Source: Agarivorans gilvus (lineage in GTDB: Bacteria; Pseudomonadota; Gammaproteobacteria; Enterobacterales; Celerinatantimonadaceae). Taken from it: a stretch of DNA of 64,000 bases. Positions 25,577-35,147 of this stretch are shown here, piece by piece. Under the pieces are notes generated by a model that did no database searches, had not been told where the DNA came from, and saw only the letters and a program-made list of their open reading frames with translations. The stretch spans positions 3,568,501 to 3,632,500 of the forward strand of contig NZ_CP013021.1 of NCBI RefSeq assembly GCF_001420915.1, given 5' to 3'. The number at the start of each line of letters is the position of its first letter. Position 1 is the first letter of the stretch. The translations under genes were made by a program, and so were the position numbers.

Positions 25577-26064
25577 TGGCTGATGTGTTTGTAGGTGTAG
25601 GCAGCAATATTGAGCGAGAACGCTATATTCGCCAAGGGATAGCGGCCTTAGAAAGCTGTTTTGGTGAATTGAGCCTAAGCCCCGTTTATGAATGTCCGGC
25701 TTTAGGCTTTGACGGCCCCGATTTTTATAATTTGGTGGCCAGATTTTCTACGCCCTTGTCTCTTGAAGCGGTATTTGCTGCCATTAAACGCATCGAGTTC
25801 GAACATGGGCGAGCAAAAGATGCCCAAAAGTACTCGTCACGCACACTGGATATCGATATTCTTTTATATAACCAGTTGGTGGTAGCTAAACCCTGCCAGC
25901 TACCTAGAGCCGAAATAATAAAAAGTGCCTTTGTTCTGAAACCTTTAAGTGATATTGCTGGGGACTTAGAGCATCCAACACTAGCAAAAACTTACACTCA
26001 GCTATGGAAGGAATTTGCTGATAGTGCTCAAGTTTTGCATCGGGTCGACAGTTTCACCTTTTAA
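25576..26064 (+). CDS. folK: 2-amino-4-hydroxy-6-hydroxymethyldihydropteridine pyrophosphokinase
   Basis: 162 residues. Transfers pyrophosphate from ATP to the product of FolB. Typical features are GVGSNIERERYI at the start, YECPALGFDGPDFYNLVARF, IEFEHGRAKDAQKYSSRTLDIDILLY (with the metal-binding Asp pair), and LPRAEIIKSAFVLKPLSDI. The ATG overlaps the folB stop by one base. Many relatives place folK elsewhere, with this folB-linked copy as a second pyrophosphokinase; whether it is the only one here cannot be seen. Confidence 0.93.
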   Translation: MADVFVGVGSNIERERYIRQGIAALESCFGELSLSPVYECPALGFDGPDFYNLVARFSTPLSLEAVFAAIKRIEFEHGRAKDAQKYSSRTLDIDILLYNQLVVAKPCQLPRAEIIKSAFVLKPLSDIAGDLEHPTLAKTYTQLWKEFADSAQVLHRVDSFTF

Positions 26065-26086
26065 TTTTTTTAGCAAGGAACAGTGC

Positions 26087-26887
26087 ATGAGTGTTTTCGA
26101 AACCATAATGTTGGCTTTGATTCAGGGCTTAACAGAGTTTCTCCCTATTTCGAGTTCTGCTCACCTGATTTTACCTTCGCAGGTATTGGGCTGGCAGGAC
26201 CAAGGTATTACTTTTGATGTGGCAGTCCATGTGGGCAGCTTGCTAGCGGTATTAGGTTATTTCCGTAAAGAAGTATGGTCGATGTTAATCGCATGGTTGG
26301 CTTCGTTTACGGGCAAGCGCAGCCCTGATGCCCTGTTGGCTTGGTTGATTATTTTAGCCACCATTCCTGCGGTATTGTTTGGTGGTTTATTTAAGGATTT
26401 GATTGAACAATATTTGCGTTCGGCTTATGTGATTGCCGCTACCACCTTAATTTTTGGTGCGCTACTGTGGTGGGCCGATGCGCAGGCTAAGCTGCTGAAT
26501 GACGAATATCAAATTGGCTGGAAACAGGCCTTGTTTATCGGTATTGCGCAGGCGGTGGCGATTATTCCTGGCACATCGCGCAGCGGTATCACCATTACCG
26601 CGGGTTTAATGTTGGGGTTAACCCGTGAAGCGGCAGCACGCTTTTCATTTTTAATGTCGATCCCGGTGATTGTGGGAGCTTGCGTACTGATGACTAAAGA
26701 CATGGCAGAAAATCCGGTGGCGGTGGACTGGACCGCGATGGCTTTGGGAGTGGCGGTGTCTTTTGTTAGTGCCTATTCTTGTATCCACCTGTTTATTCGC
26801 TGGGTAAGCCGAGTAGGGATGAAGCCTTTTGTTATCTATCGCTTGTTGTTGGGCGCATTCTTATTGGGCTTTCTAGCCTTCAGTTAA
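26087..26887 (+). CDS. uppP: Undecaprenyl-diphosphate phosphatase
   Basis: 266 residues, about eight membrane helices. Dephosphorylates undecaprenyl diphosphate to regenerate the lipid carrier for peptidoglycan and O-antigen, and overexpression gives bacitracin resistance. Signature motifs are QGLTEFLPISSSAHLIL (glutamate-rich site) and PGTSRSGITI. ATG 26087 with AAGGAACAG upstream gives the family start MSVFETI; an earlier in-frame ATG (26015) lies inside folK. Confidence 0.97.
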   Translation: MSVFETIMLALIQGLTEFLPISSSAHLILPSQVLGWQDQGITFDVAVHVGSLLAVLGYFRKEVWSMLIAWLASFTGKRSPDALLAWLIILATIPAVLFGGLFKDLIEQYLRSAYVIAATTLIFGALLWWADAQAKLLNDEYQIGWKQALFIGIAQAVAIIPGTSRSGITITAGLMLGLTREAAARFSFLMSIPVIVGACVLMTKDMAENPVAVDWTAMALGVAVSFVSAYSCIHLFIRWVSRVGMKPFVIYRLLLGAFLLGFLAFS

Positions 26888-26891
26888 AAGT

Positions 26892-26922
26892 AAAAAGCTC
26901 GCATTTTGGCGAGCTTTTTTTT
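26892..26922. terminator. Bidirectional terminator between uppP and cca
   Basis: AAAAAGCTCGC pairs with GCGAGCTTTTT around a short loop and is followed by a T run. Located between convergent genes. Confidence 0.85.
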
Positions 26923-26930
26923 GGGGTCAC

Positions 26931-28173
26931 TTAGCTTGGCTGCTGTTGAGCTAAATAGCGCTGTTTTTCTTCACTAAGCAAGTGCAAGCGTTGCTGATGC
27001 AGTTGTTGTTTTATCTCTATGCCTTTAAATCCGGCTTTAACGATGGCTTGTACATCGACGCTATTGGCTACTTCTAGTTGGTGAAGCAAATAGTCGTAGG
27101 GAGGGTAGTCGTGGTCAGCAAAGCCAAGCCGCCCCTTGATGTCGGCTATACCCGCCTCCAGTATTTGTTGAAAACGCTGTGGTTTACGCCAAGCATCGCA
27201 GCGGTCAAATAGCTTTAATACGGTTTCAGGGCGCAGTTCTAAGGCGCTATGAATGGTGATGTGGTGTTCTGCCACCAGTAGCGCTAAATCGCGGTATTCG
27301 TTGGGCACTTTAATTCGCTGGCAAAAGGCTTTAATTGGGCTTACTCCAGCGGGCCATGGCCCGGATGAGAAGGCAGTTTTGCTTGGGGCGTTAAGGCCTT
27401 ACCAAAGTCGTGACATAAGGCGGCAAAACGTACCACCGGGTGATAATCTAGCTTGGCGCTTTGCTCAATCACCATCAGAGTATGAATGCCGGTGTCGATT
27501 TCGGGGTGCCATTTAGGGCTAGCTGGCACACCAAACAACTGGTCTAGTTCAGGAATTAAGGCCGCCAAGGCATCGGTCTGTTTAAGAACCTCAAAAAATA
27601 CCTGAGGGGCTGGGCTAGCTAAGGCTTTCTCTAGCTCTAACCAAATGCGCTCTGGAGTTAGGCTAGCTAGCTCGCCAGAGTGGGCAATCTGTTGCATCAA
27701 CTTTAACGTGTCTGCGGCCACCTTAAAACCAAGTGGGTGAAAGCGGGCGGCAAAACGCGCGACGCGCAGTACTCTAAGTGGGTCTTCTACAAAAGCGGGA
27801 GAAACATGGCGCAGAATTCGCGCCTGTAGATCGGCTTGTCCGCCATAGGGGTCGATGAGCTGGCCTTGTTCTGATTGGGCTATCGCATTAATGGTGAGGT
27901 CGCGACGCAGCAAATCTTCTTCTAGGCTGACATCGTCGGCGAAGTAACAAGTAAAACCGGTGTAGCCTTTGCCTTGCTTACGCTCGGTGCGGGCGAGTGC
28001 ATATTCTTCTTGATTGTGCGGATGTAAAAATACCGGAAAATCTTTACCGACCTGGCTGTAACCTAGTTTAAGCATTTGTTCGGGGTGGCGCCTACAACCA
28101 CATGGTCACGGTCTTTTACTGGTAAACCCAGTAGTTGATCGCGTACCGCTCCGCCGACTAAATAGGTTTCCAC
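26931..28173 (-). CDS. cca: CCA tRNA nucleotidyltransferase (reading frame broken twice as sequenced)
   Basis: Adds or repairs the 3' CCA of tRNAs. The start is GTG 28173 behind GAGGAG (ETYLVGGAVRDQLLG with the Rossmann-type GGxxRD). The NTP-selection EDxxR appears as EEDLLRRDLTINAIA, followed by DPYGG and EDPLRVLRVARFAARF. The C-terminal HD domain shows LCHDFGKALT. Two frame breaks separate the parts, at about 28083 (ACCCCG, one C short) and about 27351 (GGCCCG, one C short before AGVSPIK). With both repaired, the product has 414 residues, normal for the proteobacterial type with an HD domain. Sequence error is more likely than loss. Confidence 0.92.
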
Positions 28174-28308
28174 TTAGCACTCCTCAATAATCACTGTCCA
28201 CAAACGCCTTGCGCAAGGGTATTATACACCTATCAATGCTTAATAGGGCTAGGATTGCTACTTCTCGAATAAGTGGCAGAGCAGCTTCGGCGAAAGGACA
28301 GCGGTTTA

Positions 28309-29946
28309 ATGTATTTGGATTACTTTGGCTTAAAGGAAAACCCTTTTTCAATTGCGCCAAACCCCGATTTTTTATTTATGAGCGAACGGCATAAAGAAGC
28401 CTTGGCTCACTTAAGTTTTGGTTTGGGGGAAACCGGGGGCTTTGTATTGCTTACTGGGGAAGTGGGGACCGGTAAAACCACCGTTTCGCGCGCCTTGTTA
28501 AAACAGTTGCCCGAGAATACTCAAGTAGCGATGGTGCTAAATCCTAGCCTGACTGAGTTGGAGCTTTTGGCCACGGTATGCGATGAACTCAAAATTGACT
28601 ACGACAAAACCAGCTTCAGCGTGAAGGATTTTGGTGACGCTATCCGTCAGCGCCTATTAGAAAACCACTGGGCCGGTGGCAATACCATGTTGTTGATTGA
28701 CGAGGCGCAGCACCTGTCGGTTGAAGTCTTGGAGCAGCTGCGTTTATTGACTAACTTTGAGACCGATACTCGTAAGCTGCTGCGGGTGGTATTAATTGGC
28801 CAACCTGAATTGCAACAAAAATTGAAGCAACCGATTTTGCGCCAATTAGCGCAGCGCATCACCGCTCGTTATCATCTATTACCGCTTACCGTAAATGAAG
28901 TGGAGGCTTATATTCGTCACCGCTTGCGAGTCGCAGGCTGCGAACGACCGTTGTTTTCAAGGGCCTTAGTAAAACAGCTACACAGCGCGGCAGAAGGGAT
29001 CCCTAGGGTGATTAACCTGTTGTGTGACCGCGCCTTGTTAGCGGCTTATGGCCATGATCAAATGGTGGTGGATAAAAAAGCGCTAAAACAGGCGATTGCA
29101 GAGATTGCTTTGTCTGAGCCAAAAGCGACAGGTTTGAGTTTGGGTTATCTGGCTACTGGCGCATTGTTGGGGGGCTTATTATTAGCGGCCTTTTATTGGG
29201 GGCCTAGGCTGTTAACTCCCCTAGTTGAGCCTCAGCCTCAAGCATCTCCAGCTATTTCGGCTAGCGCTCTAGATAAGCAGCGTTTGCAGGCTCAACAGCT
29301 CGCCATGCAACAACAAGCTGCGCAGCGCGAGCAAGTCCAACAGCAACAACAGCAATGGCAGCGTCTTAAAGCCAGCAGTATTTTGCCAGATCGTTCATGG
29401 CAACTATTATTGCGCAGTTGGGGTTACGACGTACCAATAAGCCAAGCGAGTTGTAGTTTGGTCACCGCTATAGACTTACATTGTTTAAGTCTAAATGGCG
29501 GTGAAAAAGTGTTACGTGAGGTGAACTTGCCAGCGGTCGTCGCTTTAGAAGACCAAGGCGAGCGTTTTTATGCGGTGATTCGCCATTGGGGAGCCAAGGT
29601 GGAGCTATGGTTGGGCGAGCAGTCGATGTTGGTTAGCGAACAATGGTTAGGTCAGCGTTGGCAGGGCGAGTTTCAAGTATTGTGGCAGCCACCGCAGGGC
29701 TTCGATGGAGTATTAAAGCAAGGTAACCAAGGACAAGCGGTGTATTGGTTGGAGCAAAGCCTGTCGTTAATTCAAGGTCAAGCGCCGCGCCAAACCTTTA
29801 GTTTTGATCAGCAGCTTAGCCAACAAGTGCGGCAGTTTCAGCAGCAAAATAATCTCAATGCCGATGGTATTGCTGGGGTGTTTACCTTGTTGCGCTTAAA
29901 CCAACAGATTTATGTCGATCAACCGCGCTTGCAGGAGATGAACTAA
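28309..29946 (+). CDS. exeA: ExeA/GspA-like AAA ATPase of type II secretion
   Basis: 545 residues from ATG 28309 (AAAGGA upstream). The AAA domain has Walker A GEVGTGKTT (about 50-58) and Walker B LLIDEAQ (about 128-134). A single membrane helix sits near 270-292, a glutamine-rich linker follows, and a C-terminal peptidoglycan-binding domain is seen (VLKQGNQGQAVYWLEQSL, FQQQNNLNADGIAG). With ExeB it helps pass the secretin ring through peptidoglycan. The next gene starts at its last base. The other gsp genes are not in this window. Confidence 0.92.
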   Translation: MYLDYFGLKENPFSIAPNPDFLFMSERHKEALAHLSFGLGETGGFVLLTGEVGTGKTTVSRALLKQLPENTQVAMVLNPSLTELELLATVCDELKIDYDKTSFSVKDFGDAIRQRLLENHWAGGNTMLLIDEAQHLSVEVLEQLRLLTNFETDTRKLLRVVLIGQPELQQKLKQPILRQLAQRITARYHLLPLTVNEVEAYIRHRLRVAGCERPLFSRALVKQLHSAAEGIPRVINLLCDRALLAAYGHDQMVVDKKALKQAIAEIALSEPKATGLSLGYLATGALLGGLLLAAFYWGPRLLTPLVEPQPQASPAISASALDKQRLQAQQLAMQQQAAQREQVQQQQQQWQRLKASSILPDRSWQLLLRSWGYDVPISQASCSLVTAIDLHCLSLNGGEKVLREVNLPAVVALEDQGERFYAVIRHWGAKVELWLGEQSMLVSEQWLGQRWQGEFQVLWQPPQGFDGVLKQGNQGQAVYWLEQSLSLIQGQAPRQTFSFDQQLSQQVRQFQQQNNLNADGIAGVFTLLRLNQQIYVDQPRLQEMN

Positions 29947-30737
29947 TGTCGAGTATTTTAGACGCGCAGCGACGTAACGGTAACGATGCCGTAGCGCTAG
30001 TCGCTCCAGCTACTAGCAAGCCGATCCTAAGTGCGCTATTGGCCTCAGTTATAACCATGGCGATTGCTGGGAGTGGCTTTTGGTGGTGGCAAAAAAACCA
30101 GCAAGTGGTGGTAGCTCACCAGCCCCAGCAGGAGCAGCCAAGCGAGCTGCCAGTATCGCAGGTCAAGCAAACTGCGCCAGAGCCCGTTAACTTAGATTTT
30201 GAGTTAGGCCCTTTGCCTCGCTTCGATGAGCTCGAAAAAGTGGATCTGTTAGCTTTACGCCAGCAGCAGTTTGAAGATTTGCTGGCGCAAGCGCCCAGTC
30301 CTGCGCCACAAACTGAAGCGCCGCGGCAACCGTCACCAGTGACAACACCGGCAGACAATAATTCAGTAACTAACTCCCCTTCAGCCAATAAGTCGGCGTC
30401 TCAGCAAGGCAACTTAGAGCAGCGTTTTGCCGCGGCGGTACAAGCCACGGAAACATTAAGTTGGGAAGAGCAAAATGACGTCACTCGCTACGATGACGCG
30501 CCATTAATAGGTGCTCTAGATCCTTCTATCCAGGCTCTAGTGCCTGCGATTACTTTTAATTCGCATGTCTTTTCATCGGATCCCAGTCGTCGCTATGTCA
30601 CTTTAAATAACCAAGAGTTCGCTGAAGGGGATTTTGTGAATGCCAATATCGAGTTGGTAGCGATCCGTATGGATGACATTGTATTGCGGGTGGCGGGTAG
30701 TTTATGCCGCTTAAATGCCTTGTCGGATTGGGGTTAA
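29946..30737 (+). CDS. exeB: ExeB/GspB-like type II secretion assembly protein
   Basis: 263 residues. A short cytoplasmic N-terminus precedes one membrane helix (about 25-42), and a long proline/glutamine-rich periplasmic linker follows. The C-terminal T2SSB domain is conserved (LVPAITFNSHVFSSDP, YVTLNNQEFAEGDFV). It partners ExeA in a complex that assembles the secretin multimer. The ATG overlaps the end of exeA (TAATG), so the two are translationally coupled. Confidence 0.9.
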   Translation: MSSILDAQRRNGNDAVALVAPATSKPILSALLASVITMAIAGSGFWWWQKNQQVVVAHQPQQEQPSELPVSQVKQTAPEPVNLDFELGPLPRFDELEKVDLLALRQQQFEDLLAQAPSPAPQTEAPRQPSPVTTPADNNSVTNSPSANKSASQQGNLEQRFAAAVQATETLSWEEQNDVTRYDDAPLIGALDPSIQALVPAITFNSHVFSSDPSRRYVTLNNQEFAEGDFVNANIELVAIRMDDIVLRVAGSLCRLNALSDWG

Positions 30738-30738
30738 C

Positions 30739-30763
30739 AAAAAAGGCGCAGTAAGCGCCTTTT
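30739..30763. terminator. Bidirectional terminator after exeB
   Basis: AAAAGGCGC pairs with GCGCCTTTT across a short loop, between convergent exeB and the SH3-domain gene. Confidence 0.8.
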
Positions 30764-30781
30764 ATCATTCTTTAAAAAACA

Positions 30782-31393
30782 CTACATCCACTGGTTGTCT
30801 CGTTTTTTACGACGAGGGATCAGCGGTAAAATTAACCCCAAGATTAATCCGCCTGCTGCCACCCCTGCACCATTGATAAACCATTGCATTTGTACGCTTT
30901 CGTCTTTGGTGTCTAGCTCGCGCTGAATTTGCACGTTCTGTTCTGTAACTTGTTGAAGTCGCTCATTGAGCTGGTCATTACTGGCTTGTAATTGCTCGAT
31001 TTGTTGTTGCTGGACTTCGATTTGTTGTACCCGATCAGCCGAGGCTGTTTCAATCTGTTCACGTTGCTGCTTAAGCGCCGTTTCACTTTTCTCTAATTGG
31101 CTTTTCACTTGCTCAAGCTGAGCTGCTAAACCGGGAGAACGATTTAAAAATTTCGCTTCAACCCAGCCTTCGCGGCCATTATCTAAGGTGATTTTGGCGT
31201 ATTCGGTTTCTTGGTTGTAATCAACTTGGTTGATTTGGGTGCCTGCGTTAACGGTGCCAACAATGCGGTATTGGTTACTAGGGCCAGAGTGCATGAACAC
31301 ATACAGGTCATCGGAAATATAACGGGTTTGGGCTAAAGCGGGGAAAGCGAGGACAAGTGATACCAACGCTGCAGATAGGGTTCTGACCATCAC
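30782..31393 (-). CDS. ygiM: SH3-domain membrane protein, YgiM-like
   Basis: 203 residues: a signal peptide (about 1-21, cleavage after ALA), then a bacterial SH3 domain (YISDDLYVFMHSGPSNQYRIVG). A long coiled coil (about 90-165, heptads rich in Gln/Glu) leads to a C-terminal membrane helix (about 172-192) and a basic RRKKR end. This is the TIGR04211/YgiM layout. The family likely binds envelope material; its precise function is unknown. Neighbour of cca and ygiF in many gammaproteobacteria. Confidence 0.9.
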   Translation of the reverse strand: MMVRTLSAALVSLVLAFPALAQTRYISDDLYVFMHSGPSNQYRIVGTVNAGTQINQVDYNQETEYAKITLDNGREGWVEAKFLNRSPGLAAQLEQVKSQLEKSETALKQQREQIETASADRVQQIEVQQQQIEQLQASNDQLNERLQQVTEQNVQIQRELDTKDESVQMQWFINGAGVAAGGLILGLILPLIPRRKKRDNQWM

Positions 31394-31503
31394 GGCTAAT
31401 CTCTTTTATTTAGATAATATTCGCCGTTAGTGTACGAAACAACGTTGCCAGTCTCAACCGACAACGCTGTTAATCTTGCTTAACTGAGTAGGTTTTTAAT
31501 TAC

Positions 31504-32769
31504 TTAGTTAAATATTGCTAACAAGATGTAGTAGAACACGATAGAAAGTGCCGCACCGGCAGGAAGAGTAACGACCCAAGATACTACAATACTACGAACA
31601 ACCCCGAGATTAAGCGCCGCAATACCACGTGCCATACCTACACCTAATACCGCGCCCACTAAAGTTTGGGTGGTGGAAATAGGTAAGCCAGTACCCGATG
31701 CCACAACAACCGTGGTTGCCGCTGCAAGTTCCGCTGCAAAACCACGGCTAGGGGTGAGGTGAGTAATACCTTTACCGATGGTGGCGATAACTCGATGACC
31801 AAAAATAGCCAGACCCGCGACAATACCTAGACCACCTAACGGTAAGATCCACCAAGCCAGTTCGGCTTTAGCACTGATTTCACCATGGTTATGAACCACG
31901 CTGACTACTGCAGCCAAAGGTCCAATGGCGTTGGCTACATCGTTTGAGCCGTGAGCAAAAGCCATACAACAAGCGGTAATCACCATTAGTACTGCAAATA
32001 CTTTCTCTACGTTGGTGTAGTGCATTTGGCGGTCGGCTTTGGGATCGGTTTTTAGGCGACTAATAATAATCTTACCGACAATAGCAACCACTAAGCCGAT
32101 AGATACCGCCCAAACGTAGCCTTCAACACTGCTCATTTCTAAGCCGATGTGCTTCAACCCTTTTTTAATAGTCACTAGCGCCATCATGAAACCTGCTAGG
32201 AACATGTAGCCAGGCACGTAACGTTTGGCTGCTTCCAGAGGGTTTTCGTTTTCAAAAATTAGTTTTTGGGCGCTAACGAAGATGAAGTAGGCAAAGACCC
32301 CGGAGATGGCGGGTGTAATAATCCAGCTACCAATGATTCCAGAAACTTTTCCCCAAGCCACGGCTTCGGTACCAACACCTACTGCCGCGAAACCAATAAT
32401 GGCACCGATAATGGAGTGAGTAGTCGATACAGGCCAACCGTTGTAAGACGCAATGAGGAGCCAGGTTCCGGCTGCCAATAGCGCTGCGATCATGCCAAAT
32501 ACCAGCAATTCAGGAGTATTGGTAAATGCTCCTGAATCAATAATACCCTTACGCACGGTATTGGTTACCGCACCACCAGCCAAATAAGCGCCGGCAAATT
32601 CGAAGATCATAGCGATAATAATCGCTTGTTTAATTGTAATTGCGTTAGAGCCAACTGATGTACCCATAGCATTTGCTACATCGTTAGCACCAATGCCCCA
32701 CGCCATCACGAAGCCAAAGACGGCCGCGATAATAATCAGCGTAGAGCCGTAAGTTGCAAGTATTTCCAT
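31504..32769 (-). CDS. pitA: Pit-family inorganic phosphate permease
   Basis: 421 residues, about ten to eleven membrane helices with the duplicated PHO4 signature: GANDVANAMGTSVGS near the N-terminus and GSNDVANAIGPLAAV in the second half, and GLPISTTQTLVGAVLG as counterpart of GWPVSTTHSIIGAIIG. It imports phosphate, probably metal-phosphate complexes, with protons or sodium as the coupling ion. The PhoU-like gene lies 27 bases upstream in the same direction, the usual pairing. Whether it is Na+ or H+ coupled cannot be told. Confidence 0.92.
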   Translation of the reverse strand: MEILATYGSTLIIIAAVFGFVMAWGIGANDVANAMGTSVGSNAITIKQAIIIAMIFEFAGAYLAGGAVTNTVRKGIIDSGAFTNTPELLVFGMIAALLAAGTWLLIASYNGWPVSTTHSIIGAIIGFAAVGVGTEAVAWGKVSGIIGSWIITPAISGVFAYFIFVSAQKLIFENENPLEAAKRYVPGYMFLAGFMMALVTIKKGLKHIGLEMSSVEGYVWAVSIGLVVAIVGKIIISRLKTDPKADRQMHYTNVEKVFAVLMVITACCMAFAHGSNDVANAIGPLAAVVSVVHNHGEISAKAELAWWILPLGGLGIVAGLAIFGHRVIATIGKGITHLTPSRGFAAELAAATTVVVASGTGLPISTTQTLVGAVLGVGMARGIAALNLGVVRSIVVSWVVTLPAGAALSIVFYYILLAIFN

Positions 32770-32796
32770 TGGAGTTACCTAAGTGTTTTCTTTATC

Positions 32797-33474
32797 TTAG
32801 CGGTAGATCATTAGCTCTAAGCGAGCGCCTACGCGCAAGGCTTGATCGGCCAGTTCGCCGATTGCTTCAATGATGTAATAAAGGAACATCGCATCAACTG
32901 GGTCTATTTTTTTCTCCAGTTTTTGTAGTTTGCGACGAATTTTGATTTGTTGCAGGTCAGTCTCGTCCTCGATGAGATCGAGTTCGTGAACCATTTTTTT
33001 CACTAAGTCTACTTCGCGGCCTTTAAAACCGGTTTCGAGCAGATCTTCTAATTCGTTAATGGCTTCTTTTGCTTTGGTGGTGGCATCTAAACAGCGCGCC
33101 AAATAAGCCATAAACATTTCGGCGAGCTTTGGGGGTAACTCCATTTTGCGACCCAACATTCGACCTGATATATCTTTTGCTTTGTTAGCAATGCGATCTT
33201 GGTGGGTTAGCAGTTCTAATACGTCAGAACGCTCTACCGGCATGAAAATACCACCATGCAGGTTTAAGCGAATATCGCGTTTCATGCGATCAGCTTCTTT
33301 TTCTAGATTCGAGATGTCACGACGACGTTTGGCCGCACGTTTCCAGTCTTTCTCTAGTACCGCTTCAAAAAACGGTACTAAACCTTCACAACATTCGCTG
33401 ACGACGTTGATATGGTCTTCTAGTGGTTTAATTGGCGACTTAGCAAACAAACCTAGAATTGTATTTCCGGACAT
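32797..33474 (-). CDS. PhoU-like DUF47 (TIGR00153) protein
   Basis: 225-residue all-helical protein of the DUF47/PhoU-div family (start SGNTILGLFAKSPIKPLEDH, E/D-rich helical repeats such as RDISNLEKEADRMKRDIR, end LADQALRVGARLEL). Members are usually encoded just upstream of Pit transporters and modulate them, probably by metal-mediated contact. The arrangement here is identical. No signal or membrane segment. Confidence 0.9.
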   Translation of the reverse strand: MSGNTILGLFAKSPIKPLEDHINVVSECCEGLVPFFEAVLEKDWKRAAKRRRDISNLEKEADRMKRDIRLNLHGGIFMPVERSDVLELLTHQDRIANKAKDISGRMLGRKMELPPKLAEMFMAYLARCLDATTKAKEAINELEDLLETGFKGREVDLVKKMVHELDLIEDETDLQQIKIRRKLQKLEKKIDPVDAMFLYYIIEAIGELADQALRVGARLELMIYR

Positions 33475-33658
33475 AATCTGTATTCCAATTAGCTATGCAA
33501 AGGATATATTTTTTGCGAGGCGCATGGTAACGTAGCAGAGCTTAGTTGCAAGCATTTATCTAACAAAATCTTGCCTTTTACTTGAGCTATATCAAAGGTT
33601 TTGTTTGAAAACTGAACAGAGGGAGCCGGTCGCTGCATCAGCCTAACATGGATAAACC

Positions 33659-35146
33659 ATGAACAATGAAATAGAAATCAAGCTCTTAGCTACACCCCAA
33701 TGCACTTCAGAATTACTGGCTCGACTCAACAAGTATAGAGTGTTGCAAACCGAAGTGAAAACTCTCACCAGTGTTTATTTCGATACTACTGACCGTCAAT
33801 TGATGCGTTGGGGAATGGGTTTACGCATTCGCAGCGGCGATGGTGATAACGTGCAAACCATTAAAACCGACGGCATTAGCCTTGGTGGTTTGCATCAGCG
33901 ACCCGAATATAATTGTGTTATTCAAGCCAATCAGCCCGACCTTAGCTTATTTGATTCCGCCATTTGGCCAGACGGTACCAATCTAGAACTATTGAATAAT
34001 CAACTGTTTTCTTTATTTACCACCTCCTTTGAACGGCAAACTTGGTTAGTGGATTTGGCCAATGATACCTTGGTTGAGGTGGCCTTTGATCAGGGGGCTC
34101 TGACCGCTAATGCTAGCGAAGAAGCTATTTGTGAGGTGGAGCTGGAGTTAGTTAAAGGTGATTTAAGTCAGCTGTTTGAGCTTGCTTCAGATATTGCTGA
34201 GATCGACGGTTTACGGCATGCCAACATCAGTAAAGCTCAGCGTGGTTACATGCTGGTGGCAGAGGAAATCCCCCAACTTAAGTCACTAAAAGCAGTGAAG
34301 TTAAGTGATGCTAGCAATAGTGCAGAATGCTTAAGCCGGATTTTTGCCGACGCGCTGTCGCATTGGCAATATCACGAGCAGTTATTTATTGAGCAGCATA
34401 GTTTTGCGGCACTAGAGCAAGTTTCTTTAGCGGTGCAAACGCTTTACCAAGCTGGAAAAATGTTTAGTGAATTAGGCCTTGTTGAGTGTGACTATTTACC
34501 CGAGCTGCGTTGGTTACGTCAGCAATTTGTTTGGCTTAATCAAGCGTCCAGTTTGTATCAACTTACCGCCGAACGCGGTGCCTTAATTAAGAAGTTACCG
34601 CAACAGCGCTGGTTATATAAGGGCTTGCAACAGCAACTACAGGCATTGCCTCAGCCTGAAGATGTTTATGACTTGATGCACAGCGCCCGTTATTGCGGCT
34701 TGATGTTAAAAATTACCCGTTGGTTGTATCAAGCTAAATGGCAGCAAAACAAAGCGCTGCTAGAGCAACCCTTCATCCAGATTGCCAAGCAAGTGCTGCA
34801 AACCAGTTGGGACTATTTGCGCCAATCTCCCTTGGCTCAAGCACAAACTAGCGCCGATACCTATATAAAGCAGGCCACGAAGTTAAGACGAAATTTATTG
34901 GTGGGCATTTGCGTAGGTGAGTTGTTTGACGAGGAGTTGCGCCAAGAATTTCGCCTGCCTTGGATAGACATCTTGTCAGGTATCGATGAGCTTAGCTTAT
35001 TTGAGCCACTACATCCTTTGGCGGCTGAAATGGAACAAGAGCAGCAACAACAGGTAGAGAAGTGGATCCAGCGCAAACAGCAATCTCTATTAGAAGCGCT
35101 GGAGTTTTCTCGCCAGCAGGCCTTCCAACAAACCGTGTATTGGTAG
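33659..35146 (+). CDS. ygiF: Inorganic triphosphatase, CYTH-CHAD protein (YgiF-like)
   Basis: 495 residues. The N-terminal CYTH tunnel enzyme begins with the diagnostic EIEIKL, then VYFDTTDRQLMRWGMGLRIR and the glutamate pair CEVELELVKGD. A degenerate CHAD helical domain follows, rich in Gln. E. coli YgiF hydrolyses inorganic triphosphate. Position next to glnE is the E. coli arrangement, here separated by two genes. The stop is one base before the GTG of the next gene. Confidence 0.9.
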   Translation: MNNEIEIKLLATPQCTSELLARLNKYRVLQTEVKTLTSVYFDTTDRQLMRWGMGLRIRSGDGDNVQTIKTDGISLGGLHQRPEYNCVIQANQPDLSLFDSAIWPDGTNLELLNNQLFSLFTTSFERQTWLVDLANDTLVEVAFDQGALTANASEEAICEVELELVKGDLSQLFELASDIAEIDGLRHANISKAQRGYMLVAEEIPQLKSLKAVKLSDASNSAECLSRIFADALSHWQYHEQLFIEQHSFAALEQVSLAVQTLYQAGKMFSELGLVECDYLPELRWLRQQFVWLNQASSLYQLTAERGALIKKLPQQRWLYKGLQQQLQALPQPEDVYDLMHSARYCGLMLKITRWLYQAKWQQNKALLEQPFIQIAKQVLQTSWDYLRQSPLAQAQTSADTYIKQATKLRRNLLVGICVGELFDEELRQEFRLPWIDILSGIDELSLFEPLHPLAAEMEQEQQQQVEKWIQRKQQSLLEALEFSRQQAFQQTVYW

Positions 35147-35147
35147 C

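Noticed and set aside
34861..35076. Minus-strand frames within ygiF, parC, glnE, hldE and valS
   Set aside because: They overlap well-supported genes and have antisense composition (Ser/Cys-rich).
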